A stretch of DNA of 62,105 bases, taken from NCBI GenBank assembly GCA_030066795.1, contig JASJAW010000021.1, positions 1 through 62,105 on the forward strand, in the 5' to 3' direction. Both the position numbers and the translations under genes were made by a program. This document shows positions 42,303-52,547 of the stretch, in pieces. Numbering within the stretch: the first letter of the stretch is position 1; every line of letters starts with the position of its first letter. This stretch comes from Dinoroseobacter sp. Its GTDB lineage: Bacteria; Pseudomonadota; Alphaproteobacteria; Rhodobacterales; Rhodobacteraceae. The notes under the pieces were generated by a model. That model searched no databases. It had not been told where the DNA came from and saw nothing but the letters and a program-made list of their open reading frames with translations.

Positions 42303-43547
42303 ATGACCTACCAGCCCAAATCCGAGTTTCTGCGCACGATCATCGCGCGGGGCTTTCTGGCCGATTGCACCGACCTGCAGAGCCTTGACGAAGACCTGCT
42401 GAAGGGCTCGGTGACCGCGTATATCGGGTATGACGCCACCGCGCAGTCGCTCCATGTCGGGCATTTGCTGAACATCATGCTTTTGCGCTGGTGGCAGAAG
42501 ACCGGCAACGAGGCGATCACGTTGATGGGCGGTGGCACCACAAAGGTCGGCGACCCGTCTTTCCGGTCCGACGAACGCCCGCTGTTGGGGCCGGAACAGA
42601 TCGACGCCAATATCGCTGGCATGCAACGCGTGTTTGACCGCTATCTCGACTATTCCGAAGGCGCGATCATGCTCAACAATGCCGAGTGGCTTGATGGGCT
42701 GAACTACCTCGATTTCCTGCGTGATATCGGGCGGCATTTCTCGGTCAACCGGATGCTGAGTTTTGAAAGCGTCAAATCGCGCCTCGACCGTGAGCAATCG
42801 CTGAGCTTCCTCGAGTTCAACTATATGATCCTGCAGGCTTACGACTTTCTGGAGCTCAACCGCCGCCACGGCTGCACGCTCCAGATGGGCGGCTCGGACC
42901 AGTGGGGCAATATCGTCAACGGGATCGACCTGACCCGCCGCGTGCTGGACCGCGAGATTTACGGGCTGACCACACCACTGCTGACAACGTCCGATGGCCG
43001 CAAGATGGGCAAGAGCCAAGGCGGGGCGATCTGGCTGAACGGCGATATGCTCAGCCCGTACGAGTTCTGGCAGTTCTGGCGCAACACGACGGATGCGGAT
43101 GTGGGCCGGTTCCTGAAACTCTATACCGAACTTCCGGTGGACGAATGCGACCGTCTGGGCGCGCTGGAAGGATCCGAGATCAACGCCGCCAAGATCATTT
43201 TGGCCAACGAGGTTACGGCGCTCCTGCACGGGACTGAGGCTGCAGCGGCCGCCGAGACGACTGCGCGCGAGGTTTTCGAGAAAGGGGGCGCTGGAGATGA
43301 TCTGCCCACGCTGACCCTGACACCAGCCGATCTGGGCGACGGTATATCAGTGGTACAACTCATCACCCGCTCGGGCCTTGCAAAGTCCGGCAAGGAAGCA
43401 AAGCGCCTGATCGCGGAGAACGGGGCGCGCCTGAACGACGAACCATTGACCGATGCGGGAACCATGATCGACGCCACTGCGCTTGCGGAACCGATCAAAC
43501 TCAGTGCAGGCAAAAAGCGCCACGCTCTTGTGGTGCTCTCCGACTAA
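42303..43547 (+). CDS. tyrS: Tyrosyl-tRNA synthetase
   Basis: TyrS charges tRNA-Tyr. The 414-residue protein is a class I synthetase with HVGH (51-54, the HIGH motif), the tyrosine-pocket [12 protein letters not shown] and [11 protein letters not shown], and KMGKS (234-238) for the second signature loop. The C-terminal S4 RNA-binding domain starts at about 345 ([21 protein letters not shown]). It is monocistronic, followed by a 144-base gap before surE. Confidence 0.97.
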   Translation: MTYQPKSEFLRTIIARGFLADCTDLQSLDEDLLKGSVTAYIGYDATAQSLHVGHLLNIMLLRWWQKTGNEAITLMGGGTTKVGDPSFRSDERPLLGPEQIDANIAGMQRVFDRYLDYSEGAIMLNNAEWLDGLNYLDFLRDIGRHFSVNRMLSFESVKSRLDREQSLSFLEFNYMILQAYDFLELNRRHGCTLQMGGSDQWGNIVNGIDLTRRVLDREIYGLTTPLLTTSDGRKMGKSQGGAIWLNGDMLSPYEFWQFWRNTTDADVGRFLKLYTELPVDECDRLGALEGSEINAAKIILANEVTALLHGTEAAAAAETTAREVFEKGGAGDDLPTLTLTPADLGDGISVVQLITRSGLAKSGKEAKRLIAENGARLNDEPLTDAGTMIDATALAEPIKLSAGKKRHALVVLSD

Positions 43548-43691
43548 CTCATTGTGAGTTCCAAAATTGCCGGTTCGGAGGCATCTCTTCGGCGGACACA
43601 CTCAAGGCTCAGTGACAGCCGCCCCCTTGCCGCTCGCCGCACCTGTCGCTAACAGGATTCAAACAGCAGACTTCGGCACAACGAGACCCGC

Positions 43692-44477
43692 ATGCGCATC
43701 CTCATCACCAACGACGACGGTATCAACGCAACTGGCCTGAAGGTTATGCACGACATCGCCGCCGAGATTGCAGGCCCCGAGGGCGAGGTCTGGACCGTGG
43801 CGCCGGCGTTTGAACAGTCGGGAGTCGCACACTGTATCAGCTATACGCACCCGACCATGATTGCAGAACTTGGCCCGCGCCGCTTTGCGGCTGAGGGCAG
43901 CCCGGCTGATTGCGTGATGGCCGGGCTCTACGATGTCATGAAAGACGCCGCGCCCGACCTGATCCTCTCCGGCGTTAATCGTGGAAATAACTCAGGCGAA
44001 AATGCCATGTATTCCGGCACCTTGGGCGGCGCTCTTGAAGGCGCTCTTCAGGGTCATAAGGCGATTGCCCTGTCGCAGTATTACGGCCCGGAGATTGCAC
44101 GCAGCGACGACCCGTTCGAGGCAGCACGGGTTCATGGAGCACAGGTCATCCGCACGCTTCTGGTGGATGGCGATTGGAGCGCGTCGCCCTATCGCACGTT
44201 TTATAACGTCAACTTTCCTCCGTTTCGTGCCGCAGATGTCAAAGGCACGCGCGTTGTCCCACAAGGCGCGCGCGAGAATGCCCGTTTTTCGGTCGAAGCT
44301 CAATTATCACCCGCTGGCCGCAGGTTCCTGTGGGTCAAGGGCAGTCCACAGCATCTTCCCGCGAATCCGGGAACGGATGTCGCCGTCAACATGGATGGAT
44401 TTATCTCGGTCACCCCCATGCGCGCGGACTTGACCGCGCATGAGCTTGTGACCCCGCTTCAGGCTGCGTTTGAATGA
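43692..44477 (+). CDS. surE: 5'/3'-nucleotidase SurE
   Basis: SurE is a metal-dependent nucleotidase and survival protein. The 261-residue length is standard. The metal site is NDDGINA (7-13, with D8 and D9), and [20 protein letters not shown] (about 96-115) is the active-site loop. It is the first gene of a surE-pcm-nlpD run; its stop overlaps pcm by four bases (ATGA). In Escherichia coli the same trio is followed by rpoS, which is absent here, as expected for an alphaproteobacterium. Confidence 0.96.
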   Translation: MRILITNDDGINATGLKVMHDIAAEIAGPEGEVWTVAPAFEQSGVAHCISYTHPTMIAELGPRRFAAEGSPADCVMAGLYDVMKDAAPDLILSGVNRGNNSGENAMYSGTLGGALEGALQGHKAIALSQYYGPEIARSDDPFEAARVHGAQVIRTLLVDGDWSASPYRTFYNVNFPPFRAADVKGTRVVPQGARENARFSVEAQLSPAGRRFLWVKGSPQHLPANPGTDVAVNMDGFISVTPMRADLTAHELVTPLQAAFE

Positions 44478-45118
44478 CCGCAAGCGCTGAACAAATCATG
44501 CAATTTGTTTTTGCGTTGCGATCGAAGGGCGTACGCGACACTCGCGTATTGGCCGCAATGGAGAAGGTAGATCGCGGCCTGTTCGTCGATGGCGTCTTTG
44601 CCGCGCGTGCGTACGAGGACGTGCCTTTGCCCATCGCCTGCGGTCAGACCATCAGCCAGCCGTCCATTGTCGGGTTAATGACACAAGCAGCGCAGATCCA
44701 GCCTCGAGACCACGTGCTAGAGGTGGGCACCGGGTCCGGCTACCAAGCGGCAATCCTCAGCCAACTGGCGCGACGCGTCTGGACCATCGATCGCCACAAA
44801 CCACTGATCCGCGTGGCCGAGGAGCGGTTTGCAGCTCTCGGGCTGAACAATATTACCGTGATGTACGGCGACGGTTCGTTCGGACTGCCCGATCAGGCCC
44901 CGTTCGACCGCATTCTTGTGACCGCTGCTGCGGAGGATCCGCCCGGTCCGCTCTTGGCGCAACTGCGGATCGGCGGTATCATGGTGGTGCCGGTAGGGCA
45001 GTCGGATGCGGTTCAAAGCCTGATAAAGGTAACCCGCACGGACACGGGCTACGACTACGAGGAACTTCGCAGTGTGCGATTTGTCCCTCTCGTGGAAGGT
45101 GTTCCAGCGGACCGATAG
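44474..45118 (+). CDS. pcm: Protein-L-isoaspartate O-methyltransferase
   Basis: Pcm repairs proteins by methylating abnormal L-isoaspartyl residues with S-adenosylmethionine. The 214-residue protein has the family opening ([23 protein letters not shown]), the substrate loop [15 protein letters not shown], the SAM motif [13 protein letters not shown] and [17 protein letters not shown]. It overlaps surE by four bases, so translation is coupled. The nlpD-like gene follows after 189 bases, far enough to allow its own promoter. Confidence 0.96.
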   Translation: MTASAEQIMQFVFALRSKGVRDTRVLAAMEKVDRGLFVDGVFAARAYEDVPLPIACGQTISQPSIVGLMTQAAQIQPRDHVLEVGTGSGYQAAILSQLARRVWTIDRHKPLIRVAEERFAALGLNNITVMYGDGSFGLPDQAPFDRILVTAAAEDPPGPLLAQLRIGGIMVVPVGQSDAVQSLIKVTRTDTGYDYEELRSVRFVPLVEGVPADR

Positions 45119-45307
45119 CGTGACTGCCCCTGGCGACAACGCGGGACGATCGATGCAGAAGACATACGACACCCACACTGAAAAAGACTGAGGCAAAAGC
45201 GGCTTAGAAAGCCAAATTGAGACGGAACTTGATCCGGAAGCACTGGCCGGAAAGCGGCCAAGAGCAGAGGCAGAGCAATGACTACCTTCTCCGCGCGGGA
45301 GTCCGGC

Positions 45308-46462
45308 ATGGGCTTCAAAACCTCCCGAAAACACCTGACGACCACTGTTGCTGTGGTGGCGGCTTTCGCCGTTGCTGGCTGCGACATGGCGGGAATCGAC
45401 TATGACATGAGGGATGACCTCTTTGGGTCGTTTTCCACCTCGACAGGAACAGTGACCGTCCAGCCGCGACCATCGCCAGACGCAAATGGGGTCATTTCTT
45501 ACGATGACTACCAGGTGGTTGTGGCGCGCAGCGGCGATACTGCCCTGTCGATCGGCAGCAGACTTGGAATCTCGGGTACAGAATTGGCGCGCTTTAACGG
45601 CTTGCAGCCCGATGCACCGCTACGGCCCGGAGAACTGCTCGCTCTACCCACCCGTGTCGCCGCGACCCCGGCTGCTCCTGTTGCCGGAACAGCCAATATA
45701 ACAACCCTTGCTGGTGACGCGATTGAACGGTCCGAGTTACCGGACAGCCAGTCCGGCGCGACAGCGCAAGCAACCGCTGGCACCCAACCCCTGCAGCATC
45801 GCGTACAGCCCGGCGAAACAGCGTATTCCATTGCACGGCTTTACGGCGTATCGGTCCGCGCACTGGCGGACTGGAACGCTCTTGGGGCAGACCTTGCGGT
45901 ACGTGACAACCAGGTTCTGATGATCCCTGTTGCAACGCAGGCCGCAGAGGAAGACACCCGCACGGCCGCAGTTGCCACCACCACTGCGCCCGGTCAAGGC
46001 ACTGCCACACCCGTTCCGCCCTCGGCGTCCCAGCCTTTGCCGCCGCCGGAACCCGCCGCAGTCGCGCCGGAATCGCCTGCTATGGACCAGTTCCAGACCG
46101 CCGCATCCGACACCGCGAGCTTTGCAATGCCAGTGACCGGGTCAATCATTCGCAGCTACGACAAGGGCCGAAATGATGGTATTGGCATCGCTGCCGATGC
46201 CGGAGCGCCCGTACGGGCAGCGAATTCGGGGGAAGTCGCTGCGATCACGAGAGATACCGACCAGGTTCCGATCCTTGTTTTAAGGCACTCGGACAATCTG
46301 CTCACGGTGTATGCGAATGTCGGTGACATCAAGGTGGAGAAGGGTGACAAGGTTTCCCGCGGGGAACAAATCGCGGCCGTCGCTCCCGGCAACCCATCGT
46401 TTCTGCACTTCGAAATTCGCGAGGGCATCGAAAGCGTGGACCCGCTCGACTACCTGCAATAA
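45308..46462 (+). CDS. nlpD: NlpD-like lipoprotein with two LysM domains and a degenerate LytM domain
   Basis: This is a periplasm-facing lipoprotein of 384 residues. The signal ends with the lipobox AVAGC (C25). Two LysM peptidoglycan-binding domains lie at about 69-115 and 164-207, then a proline-rich linker, then a LytM/M23 domain (277-380). In that domain the zinc ligands are lost: the HxGxD position reads NDGIGI (289-294), and HxH is FLHFE (366-370), as in NlpD, which activates amidases rather than cutting peptidoglycan itself. The surE-pcm context supports NlpD. ATG 45308 is preferred because it gives a normal signal peptide with a GGGAG ribosome site; ATG 45278, in frame and with its own AGAGG site, is an alternative. 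Confidence 0.88.
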   Translation: MGFKTSRKHLTTTVAVVAAFAVAGCDMAGIDYDMRDDLFGSFSTSTGTVTVQPRPSPDANGVISYDDYQVVVARSGDTALSIGSRLGISGTELARFNGLQPDAPLRPGELLALPTRVAATPAAPVAGTANITTLAGDAIERSELPDSQSGATAQATAGTQPLQHRVQPGETAYSIARLYGVSVRALADWNALGADLAVRDNQVLMIPVATQAAEEDTRTAAVATTTAPGQGTATPVPPSASQPLPPPEPAAVAPESPAMDQFQTAASDTASFAMPVTGSIIRSYDKGRNDGIGIAADAGAPVRAANSGEVAAITRDTDQVPILVLRHSDNLLTVYANVGDIKVEKGDKVSRGEQIAAVAPGNPSFLHFEIREGIESVDPLDYLQ

Positions 46463-46477
46463 CCGCTAAATGCTCTG

Positions 46478-46498
46478 GAAGCGGTCTTTGGCCGCTTC
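46478..46498. terminator. Hairpin between nlpD and the convergent small gene
   Basis: Arms gaagcgg / ccgcttc with a 7-nt loop lie between the stop codons of two convergent genes. There is no strong T-run on either side. Confidence 0.45.
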
Positions 46499-46921
46499 TC
46501 AGGTTTCGAGGGCGGACCGTGCACGGCACAGCAGAAAGTGCACGTCCGACGCATCGAGGCGCTTCAAACGCGTGCGCAACAAGAAGGCATAGCTATCATT
46601 GTCATCACGCTGCATCGCCTCGAAAACGGACAGCAGCCACGCTTCATCGAAACTAAGTTGATCTGTGCCGGACGCAAACGATCTCAGTGGACGGCCCAAC
46701 AGGACTGATAGGCGGATGCAGAGAGCATCCAGCGCAGGCATGCCGCGTAGTTTCGAGACAAGCTCCGTATCGGCCAGCATAGCGGATGCCGCACGAGTTC
46801 GGCGCAAGGCCCCGCGAAGCACTTCAAGCCTGCCCCGAGCTTTTTGTTCAATCAGCGCAAGCTCTGGCGCGGCGGCTGGCGGCGCAGACGTGTCATCGGG
46901 GTTCTTGGCTACAAGCTGCAT
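46499..46921 (-). CDS. Hypothetical protein, helical, 140 residues
   Basis: This is a soluble, mainly helical protein with no signal peptide or membrane segment. The N-terminal 25 residues are proline- and alanine-rich; the rest has heptad-like helical stretches (LALIEQKARGRLEVLRGALRRTRAAS) and a second half with ALDALCIRLSVLLGRPLRSF, FDEAWLLSVFEAMQRDD, and AFLLRTRLKR, ending CRARSALET. I do not recognise a family. The ATG start is clear, codon use is like that of its neighbours, and it sits between nlpD (convergent) and the pntB terminator, so it is a separate gene. A role as a small regulatory or cell-envelope partner cannot be told from sequence. Confidence 0.7.
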   Translation of the reverse strand: MQLVAKNPDDTSAPPAAAPELALIEQKARGRLEVLRGALRRTRAASAMLADTELVSKLRGMPALDALCIRLSVLLGRPLRSFASGTDQLSFDEAWLLSVFEAMQRDDNDSYAFLLRTRLKRLDASDVHFLLCRARSALET

Positions 46922-46995
46922 AAAAGCGTCTCTGCGGTTTCCGATTAAAATAGTCGAGAAATAGTCGGAGTTCCAGAGGCACTTTGACGCGACAA

Positions 46996-47023
46996 AAAAG
47001 CCCCGCCTGATCAGCGGGGCTTT
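46996..47023 (-). terminator. Rho-independent terminator of pntB
   Basis: On the minus strand a strong GC stem (gccccgc paired with gcggggc, extended by A-T pairs; 7-nt loop) is followed by a run of T. It lies 25 bases beyond the pntB stop and probably works as the operon terminator. Confidence 0.85.
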
Positions 47024-47048
47024 CTTAGATGTCTCGTGGGTCGGTTTT

Positions 47049-48545
47049 TTACTCCACCATTGGGAGGAGTTTATCGACGGAGGCTTTGGCGTCTCCGTAG
47101 AACATCCGCGTGTTTTCCTTATAGAAGAGCGGGTTCTCGATGCCGGAGTACCCCGTGCCCTGCCCGCGCTTGGAAACGAAGACCTGCTTGGCTTTCCAGA
47201 CCTCCAGCACCGGCATACCGGCGATCGGTGAGTTGGGATCGTCCTGGGCGGCCGGGTTCACGATGTCATTCGAGCCGATCACGATCACCACGTCCGTATC
47301 CGGGAAGTCTTCATTGATCTCGTCCATTTCCAGAACGATGTCGTAGGGCACCTTCGCTTCGGCCAGAAGCACGTTCATGTGTCCTGGCAGACGCCCCGCC
47401 ACCGGGTGGATTGCGAAGCGGACTTCCTTGCCTGCGGCCCGCATCTTGCGCGTCAGCTCAGACACAGCCTGCTGCGCCTGCGCCACCGCCATGCCGTAGC
47501 CGGGCACGATGATCACGCTGTCTGCATCGTTGAGCGCCGCAGCCACGCCGTCGGCGTCAATGGCGACCTGTTCGCCCTCAACCGCCATCTGCTCGCCCGA
47601 GGCGCCGCCGAAGCCGCCCAGGATCACGCTGACAAAGGCACGGTTCATCGCCTTACACATGATGTACGACAGGATCGCGCCAGAGGATCCGACAAGTGCA
47701 CCGACCACAATCAGAAGGTCGTTGCCGAGCGAGAAGCCGATGGCCGCAGCCGCCCAGCCCGAGTAGGAGTTCAGCATCGAGACCACGACCGGCATGTCCG
47801 CGCCGCCGATACCCATGATCAGGTGGTAGCCGATGAAGAGCGCCAGAAGGGTCAAGAGTACCAGCGTCCAGCTGCCTGCTCCGCCGAGATACGCGAACAT
47901 CAACAGGACAGAGCCTGCTGCCGCGGCGGCGTTGAGCATATGACCGCCGGGCAGTTGCTTGGCCGCCGAGTCAACTTTTCCGGCAAGTTTGCCATAGGCG
48001 ATCACGGAGCCGGTGAAGGTCACGGCACCGATCCAGATGCCGAGAACCAACTCGACCCGTAGGATGGTGATCTCGACCGAGGACTTCTTGGCGATCAGTT
48101 GCCCGAAGGACGACAAACCGTCGTTGATTTCTTTCGGCAGTCCGATTGCAGTGTAACCATCGGGGCCGACCGCCCCCATGACCTGCCCCGCTGCCTCGTA
48201 GAGGTCGGCAACGTTGTTGATCATGATGTCGGCGTTGAAACCCACGAACACCGCCGCGAGGCCGACCAGCGAGTGCATGATCGCCACCAGTTCGGGCATT
48301 TGCGTCATCTGCACCTTGGTCGCCAATTGATAGCCGACCGCCGCGCCAAGCGCGATCAGAACAAGCGAAACGATCGCGAGTCCCTGACCAGGACCAATGA
48401 GCGTTGCGATGATCGCAATCGCCATACCGACAATGCCATACCAGACGGCGCGTTTTGCACTTTCCTGGCCGCTCAGACCGCCGAGCGACAGGATGAAGAG
48501 AACTGCCGCGACCACGTAGGCCGCAATCGTAAATCCATATTCCAT
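47049..48545 (-). CDS. pntB: NAD(P) transhydrogenase subunit beta
   Basis: PntB is the membrane beta subunit of proton-translocating transhydrogenase, which makes NADPH from NADH using the proton gradient. The 498-residue protein begins with about nine membrane helices and ends with the NADP-binding domain III, visible in [20 protein letters not shown] and [17 protein letters not shown] near the C-terminus. It lies 13 bases downstream of pntA and ends at a strong terminator, so the two subunits are one operon. Confidence 0.97.
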   Translation of the reverse strand: MEYGFTIAAYVVAAVLFILSLGGLSGQESAKRAVWYGIVGMAIAIIATLIGPGQGLAIVSLVLIALGAAVGYQLATKVQMTQMPELVAIMHSLVGLAAVFVGFNADIMINNVADLYEAAGQVMGAVGPDGYTAIGLPKEINDGLSSFGQLIAKKSSVEITILRVELVLGIWIGAVTFTGSVIAYGKLAGKVDSAAKQLPGGHMLNAAAAAGSVLLMFAYLGGAGSWTLVLLTLLALFIGYHLIMGIGGADMPVVVSMLNSYSGWAAAAIGFSLGNDLLIVVGALVGSSGAILSYIMCKAMNRAFVSVILGGFGGASGEQMAVEGEQVAIDADGVAAALNDADSVIIVPGYGMAVAQAQQAVSELTRKMRAAGKEVRFAIHPVAGRLPGHMNVLLAEAKVPYDIVLEMDEINEDFPDTDVVIVIGSNDIVNPAAQDDPNSPIAGMPVLEVWKAKQVFVSKRGQGTGYSGIENPLFYKENTRMFYGDAKASVDKLLPMVE

Positions 48546-48558
48546 GAGGCTGCTCCCC

Positions 48559-50130
48559 TTAGGATTTCTGGAACATGGCGAGCATGCGCCGTGTCACGAG
48601 GAAGCCGCCGAAGATGTTGATCGAGGCCATGAAGATACCGAGCGCCGCCAGCAGCGTGATCAGAAGCGAACTCGACCCGATCTGAATCAGCGCGCCAAGG
48701 ATGATGATCGACGAGATCGCGTTGGTGACGGCCATTAGTGGTGTATGCAGCGAGTGCGATACATTCCAGATCACCTGGAAGCCCACGAAGACCGACAGCA
48801 CGAAGACGATGAAGTGCTGCATGAAGCTCGCCGGTGCAACTGTTCCGACCAGAAGCAAAAGTGCAGCGCTGATACCGATCAGTGTCACCTGCTGTTTGGT
48901 CTGCGCCTTGAAGGCCGCGGCCTCTTCGGCCTTGATCTCTTCCGGCGTCTTTTCCTTGGGCTTTTCCTTGGTTTGAGCCGCAATGGCCGCAACTTTCGGC
49001 GGAGGCGGCGGGAAGGTGATCGCCCCTTCATGGGTAATCGTCGCGCCGCGGATCACATCGTCTTCCATGTTGTGGTTGACGACACCGTCCTTTTCAGGCG
49101 TCAGATCCGCCATCATGTGGCGAATATTGTTGCCATAAAGCGCTGACGATTGGGCCGCCATCCGGCTGGGGAAGTCCGTGTAGCCGATGATCGTTACGCC
49201 GTTGTCGGTCACGATCTTTTCGTCCATGACGGTCAGCTTGCAGTTGCCGCCCCGTTCCGCTGCAAGGTCCACAATCACAGACCCTGGCTTCATGCTGTCG
49301 ACCATATCCTTGGTCCAGAGCTCAGGTGCCTCGCGATTCGGGATCAGCGCAGTGGTGATTACGATGTCGATGTCGGGAGCCAGTTCGCGGAACTTGGCCA
49401 ACTGGGCCGCCGCAAATTCCGGGCTGGAAACGGCTGCGTAGCCACCCGTTGCAGCGCCGTCTTGCTGTTCTTCCTCGAAATCGAGGAACACAAACTCCGC
49501 ACCCATCGATTCCACTTGCTCGGCCACTTCCGGGCGGACGTCGAACGCGTAGGTGATCGCGCCAAGTGAGGTCGAGGTTCCGATCGCGGCCAGACCGGCC
49601 ACACCGGCGCCAACGACGAGCACTTTTGCCGGCGGCACCTTGCCCGCCGCGGTCACCTGGCCTGTGAAGAAACGGCCGAAGTTATTGCCCGCTTCGATCA
49701 CAGCGCGGTAGCCAGCGATGTTGGCCATAGAGGACAGCGCATCCATCTTCTGGGCGCGTGAAATCCGTGGGACCATGTCCATCGCGATGACGCTGGCGCC
49801 CTTGTCCTTCGCCAGTTCCATCAACGCCTCGTTGGCCGCCGGATAGAAGAAACTGATCAACAGTTGCCCCTGGCGCAGGCGCTTGGCCTCCGCCTCGCTT
49901 GGCGGGCGCACCTTGGCAACGACATCTGCTGCCTTGAACAGCGCGGCGCCGGTTTTTACGACCTCCACGCCCTTGTCTTTGTACGCAGCGTCCGAGAAGC
50001 CAGCCGCCACACCGGCGCCGGTCTCGATCACACACTCATATCCGAGCTTTTGTAGCAAAACCGCGGAATCCGGCGTCATCGCCACACGGTTTTCGCCCGG
50101 GAAGATTTCTTTCGGTGCCCCGATCTTCAC
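48559..50130 (-). CDS. pntA: NAD(P) transhydrogenase subunit alpha (fused form)
   Basis: PntA holds the NADH-binding domain I and the domain II membrane helices. This 523-residue form is fused, with both parts in one chain, unlike Rhodospirillum rubrum where they are split. The N-terminal [17 protein letters not shown] and [17 protein letters not shown] (NAD-binding) and the RDQYQ-loop region are in the first 380 residues; a charged linker with [15 protein letters not shown] precedes four membrane helices (about 410-515). It is the first gene of the pntA-pntB operon. Transhydrogenase supplies NADPH, which AcuI and other reductases in this window would consume. Confidence 0.97.
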   Translation of the reverse strand: MKIGAPKEIFPGENRVAMTPDSAVLLQKLGYECVIETGAGVAAGFSDAAYKDKGVEVVKTGAALFKAADVVAKVRPPSEAEAKRLRQGQLLISFFYPAANEALMELAKDKGASVIAMDMVPRISRAQKMDALSSMANIAGYRAVIEAGNNFGRFFTGQVTAAGKVPPAKVLVVGAGVAGLAAIGTSTSLGAITYAFDVRPEVAEQVESMGAEFVFLDFEEEQQDGAATGGYAAVSSPEFAAAQLAKFRELAPDIDIVITTALIPNREAPELWTKDMVDSMKPGSVIVDLAAERGGNCKLTVMDEKIVTDNGVTIIGYTDFPSRMAAQSSALYGNNIRHMMADLTPEKDGVVNHNMEDDVIRGATITHEGAITFPPPPPKVAAIAAQTKEKPKEKTPEEIKAEEAAAFKAQTKQQVTLIGISAALLLLVGTVAPASFMQHFIVFVLSVFVGFQVIWNVSHSLHTPLMAVTNAISSIIILGALIQIGSSSLLITLLAALGIFMASINIFGGFLVTRRMLAMFQKS

Positions 50131-50309
50131 GTGGTGTCCTTTCCCCTACTCAGCGCGCCCGACATTCAGGGCGGCCTTCCGTTCAGGTGGCCTCTTACCA
50201 GAGGGTTTTATCGGGCCGCAACCGGGTGTTAGCGCCACCGGCACATATGTCACCCTTGCGGCTAACGCATAGCTTTCATTGGAAAATTTGCATACGTTTG
50301 TATACCGCG

Positions 50310-50786
50310 CTAGAGCCACCGCCGTGTCTTCCGCTCGTAACGGGCAAAATCGGCGCGGAACTTGCGACGTAAGCGGTTCTCCTCCGGCACAATAAACCGC
50401 TTCTCAAGCACCCACATCAGAATAGGTACCAACGCGAGCGACAGCCACGCGCCCCACTGCAGCAGGAACCCCGCCAACAGCATCAGGTCAGCCAGATAAA
50501 TCGGGTTTCGTGTACGCTTGAACACCCCGGATGTTATCAGCACTTCTGCTTCCTGATGAGGGACTATCGTTGTGGAATGCTTACGAAATTCGAGGAAAGC
50601 CAAAACGATCAGGATAATCCCTCCGCCAACCAGGCCACCGGCAAGTAAACCGATCACGCCACCCGAGGACGGCCCCATTGGGAACAAAGTCACCTGCGCC
50701 TTGCCCAACCCGAGGAAAGCCAAGAGCCAAACGGGCGGCAGATCGAGCAATTGAAACGGGCTCAGACCTTTGAGCGGGTTTGCCAT
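50310..50786 (-). CDS. Isoprenylcysteine carboxyl methyltransferase-like (ICMT/PEMT) membrane protein
   Basis: This inner-membrane protein of 158 residues has three to four predicted helices. The second half carries the signature of the isoprenylcysteine methyltransferase / phospholipid methyltransferase superfamily: VLITSGVFKRTRNPIYLADL (about 80-99), the GxxxxxRNPxY loop for SAM binding, followed by EENRLRRKFRADFARYERKTRRWL with the (E/D)E motif and a basic tail. The true methyl acceptor in bacteria is unknown. ATG 50784-50786 (complement) starts the first helix region; the longer frame has no better start. It is upstream of pntA in the same direction, with a 179-base gap. Confidence 0.85.
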   Translation of the reverse strand: MANPLKGLSPFQLLDLPPVWLLAFLGLGKAQVTLFPMGPSSGGVIGLLAGGLVGGGIILIVLAFLEFRKHSTTIVPHQEAEVLITSGVFKRTRNPIYLADLMLLAGFLLQWGAWLSLALVPILMWVLEKRFIVPEENRLRRKFRADFARYERKTRRWL

Positions 50787-50905
50787 TATTGTCTCCGAAC
50801 CTCTCGACTTCCCTTCTGACGCGCCTGAGAGTGCGCATCGATGCCTATGTTTTGGCTTATTCCCGAGCTTTACTGAAAGCGCACCTGCGTCAAGATGCGC
50901 CGGGA

Positions 50906-51850
50906 CTATTCCCACTCCATCTCTTCAAACACCCGGCCCGCGTTTTTGGTGGCCAGTTCTTCGAAGGTATCAAGGTGTCTGTAGGGCGACTGGTCAACGT
51001 AATAAGCATCGGTCAAATCGCCGCCATCGTCGATGTATTCACGGATTTTTGCCCGAAGATACACAAGGTAGTCGTGGGTGTACCGCCGGACCTGCGCCAT
51101 GTTGGTGGGGTGCCCATGACCCGGGATCACGTAAACCGCACCAAGAGGCTCAAAGGCAGTCTCCCATGTCTCGACCCACTCGGATGTTACCGTATCGGCA
51201 AAAATCGGCAGCATGCGTTCGTGGAACGCCATATCGCCCGCGATCACCAGCTTTTCGTCCGGCAACCAGACCTGAATATCGCCGGGGCTGTGGGCCGGGC
51301 CCAGATGCAGCACTTCGATCATAACGTCGCCGAGTTTGATCACTTCCTTGTCCTCGAAGGTACGCGAGGGCGCAACCAGCCGCGTGCCCTCCGCCCGGTC
51401 GCGGTTGTAGCGTTTCATCCCCTCCAAGATCTGCGGCCCGTACTCGGCGAATTCCGCAGCCGCATCGACATGGGCCAGAATGTCTACGCCTTGATCAACC
51501 CAGTACGAGTTTCCAAGCATGGCATGCCCCTGCCCGTTTTCATTGATCACGAGAACCACAGGCTGATCGGTTACGGCCTTGATCTCCGCATGGAGCGCCT
51601 CCGCCAGTTGCGCTGAAGCGCCGCCATTGATCACGACAACGCCTTCGTCCGTGACAATGAAGCTCAGGTTGTTGTTGTGGCCGGCATTTTCATAGGTCGG
51701 CGGAGCAGTTGCCCCGATCGCAGACCAGACATGCGGGATGACCTCTACCGGCTTTTGGTAGAGGGGATTTTGCGGGTACTGGTCGGGTATGTCTTCGCTG
51801 GCCTGAACCGGAGCGGCCGCCAGCGCGAAAAGTGCAAGAACTCTGAGCAT
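50906..51850 (-). CDS. Periplasmic metallo-beta-lactamase-fold protein with NxQxHA in place of HxHxDH
   Basis: This 314-residue exported protein (Sec signal ending APVQA near 17) has a metallo-beta-lactamase fold. The second metal-site residues are present: H187 (GPAHSPGD), D206 (IAGDMAF) and H245 (IPGHGHP). The first motif, normally HxHxDH, reads NxQxHA: N105, Q107, H109 and A110 in VINENGQGHAMLGN, where other family members have NTHYHGDH. The first zinc site should therefore be absent or altered, though the fold is intact. The frame fits the subfamily annotated as quinoprotein relay system zinc metallohydrolase or SoxH-like. It is divergent from the PH-like membrane gene. Confidence 0.85.
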   Translation of the reverse strand: MLRVLALFALAAAPVQASEDIPDQYPQNPLYQKPVEVIPHVWSAIGATAPPTYENAGHNNNLSFIVTDEGVVVINGGASAQLAEALHAEIKAVTDQPVVLVINENGQGHAMLGNSYWVDQGVDILAHVDAAAEFAEYGPQILEGMKRYNRDRAEGTRLVAPSRTFEDKEVIKLGDVMIEVLHLGPAHSPGDIQVWLPDEKLVIAGDMAFHERMLPIFADTVTSEWVETWETAFEPLGAVYVIPGHGHPTNMAQVRRYTHDYLVYLRAKIREYIDDGGDLTDAYYVDQSPYRHLDTFEELATKNAGRVFEEMEWE

Positions 51851-51949
51851 GATCTCTCCTCCTGCGCATTACATTCCATTTCTTGAATATTAAGTCCAGC
51901 GCCATTCTGTCGCCCCACTTTTCTGCCAGGCAAGCCTCCGGGAGACGCC

Positions 51950-52507
51950 ATGGCACCGCTGACGATCTATTCTGACCGAAAACACATTGTCCTGCTTGTC
52001 GTTTTGTCCGGCCTGCTCGGGCTGTTTTTGCTCGGTGGGACCATTTTGTTATCTTGGGCTGCGGCCAACGCCTATGCAGATATTCCGATCCCAGTCTTTC
52101 AGGCTTTTTTGCTTGGAGCCACGCTGGCAACAGGCGTCCTCTTTCTGCTGGGAGCGATCTCATATTGGCTGCGCTACCGAAATCCAGCACCCGCGATGAG
52201 CCTGGAGGACCGCGGGATACGCCTCATGGACCGCCCGCCTCTCAGCCTTGCAAAACGTCCAGTGTTTCTGTCCTGGCATGACATCGCGTCGCTGAGGTTT
52301 GAGCGCGCGCAGCACGGCAGCAGCTTGTCTGTGCGCACCCAGGACGGCAAAGCACATCGAATAATCGTATCCGTTCTGGACATCTCGCTGGAAGACTTGG
52401 CGGAACAGTGCCTTTTCCGCGCGCACAAGGCCGGGTTCATCGGAACGGCGGAGAAGCGTAATTTTATTATTACTGGTCACACGGAATGGCGGCTTTCGCC
52501 GGCCTGA
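51950..52507 (+). CDS. Membrane protein with PH-like domain (STM3941-type)
   Basis: This 185-residue protein has two N-terminal membrane segments (about 13-38 and 49-72) and a C-terminal cytoplasmic PH-like domain with alternating strands: YRNPAPAMSLEDRGIRLMD, VFLSWHDIASLRFERAQ and LSVRTQDGKAHRIIVSVLDIS. This layout resembles the uncharacterised STM3941-type family; no motif indicates an activity. It ends 40 bases before kynU and in the same direction, but whether they are cotranscribed is unclear. Confidence 0.7.
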   Translation: MAPLTIYSDRKHIVLLVVLSGLLGLFLLGGTILLSWAAANAYADIPIPVFQAFLLGATLATGVLFLLGAISYWLRYRNPAPAMSLEDRGIRLMDRPPLSLAKRPVFLSWHDIASLRFERAQHGSSLSVRTQDGKAHRIIVSVLDISLEDLAEQCLFRAHKAGFIGTAEKRNFIITGHTEWRLSPA

Positions 52508-52547
52508 CCGGCTTGCACCCGGCGCGCGCTTGCGCGATCACGCCACC

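Noticed and set aside
42252..43229. Minus-strand extension of the anmK frame across tyrS
   Set aside because: It is antisense to tyrS; the kinase begins at 42251 with its conserved start.
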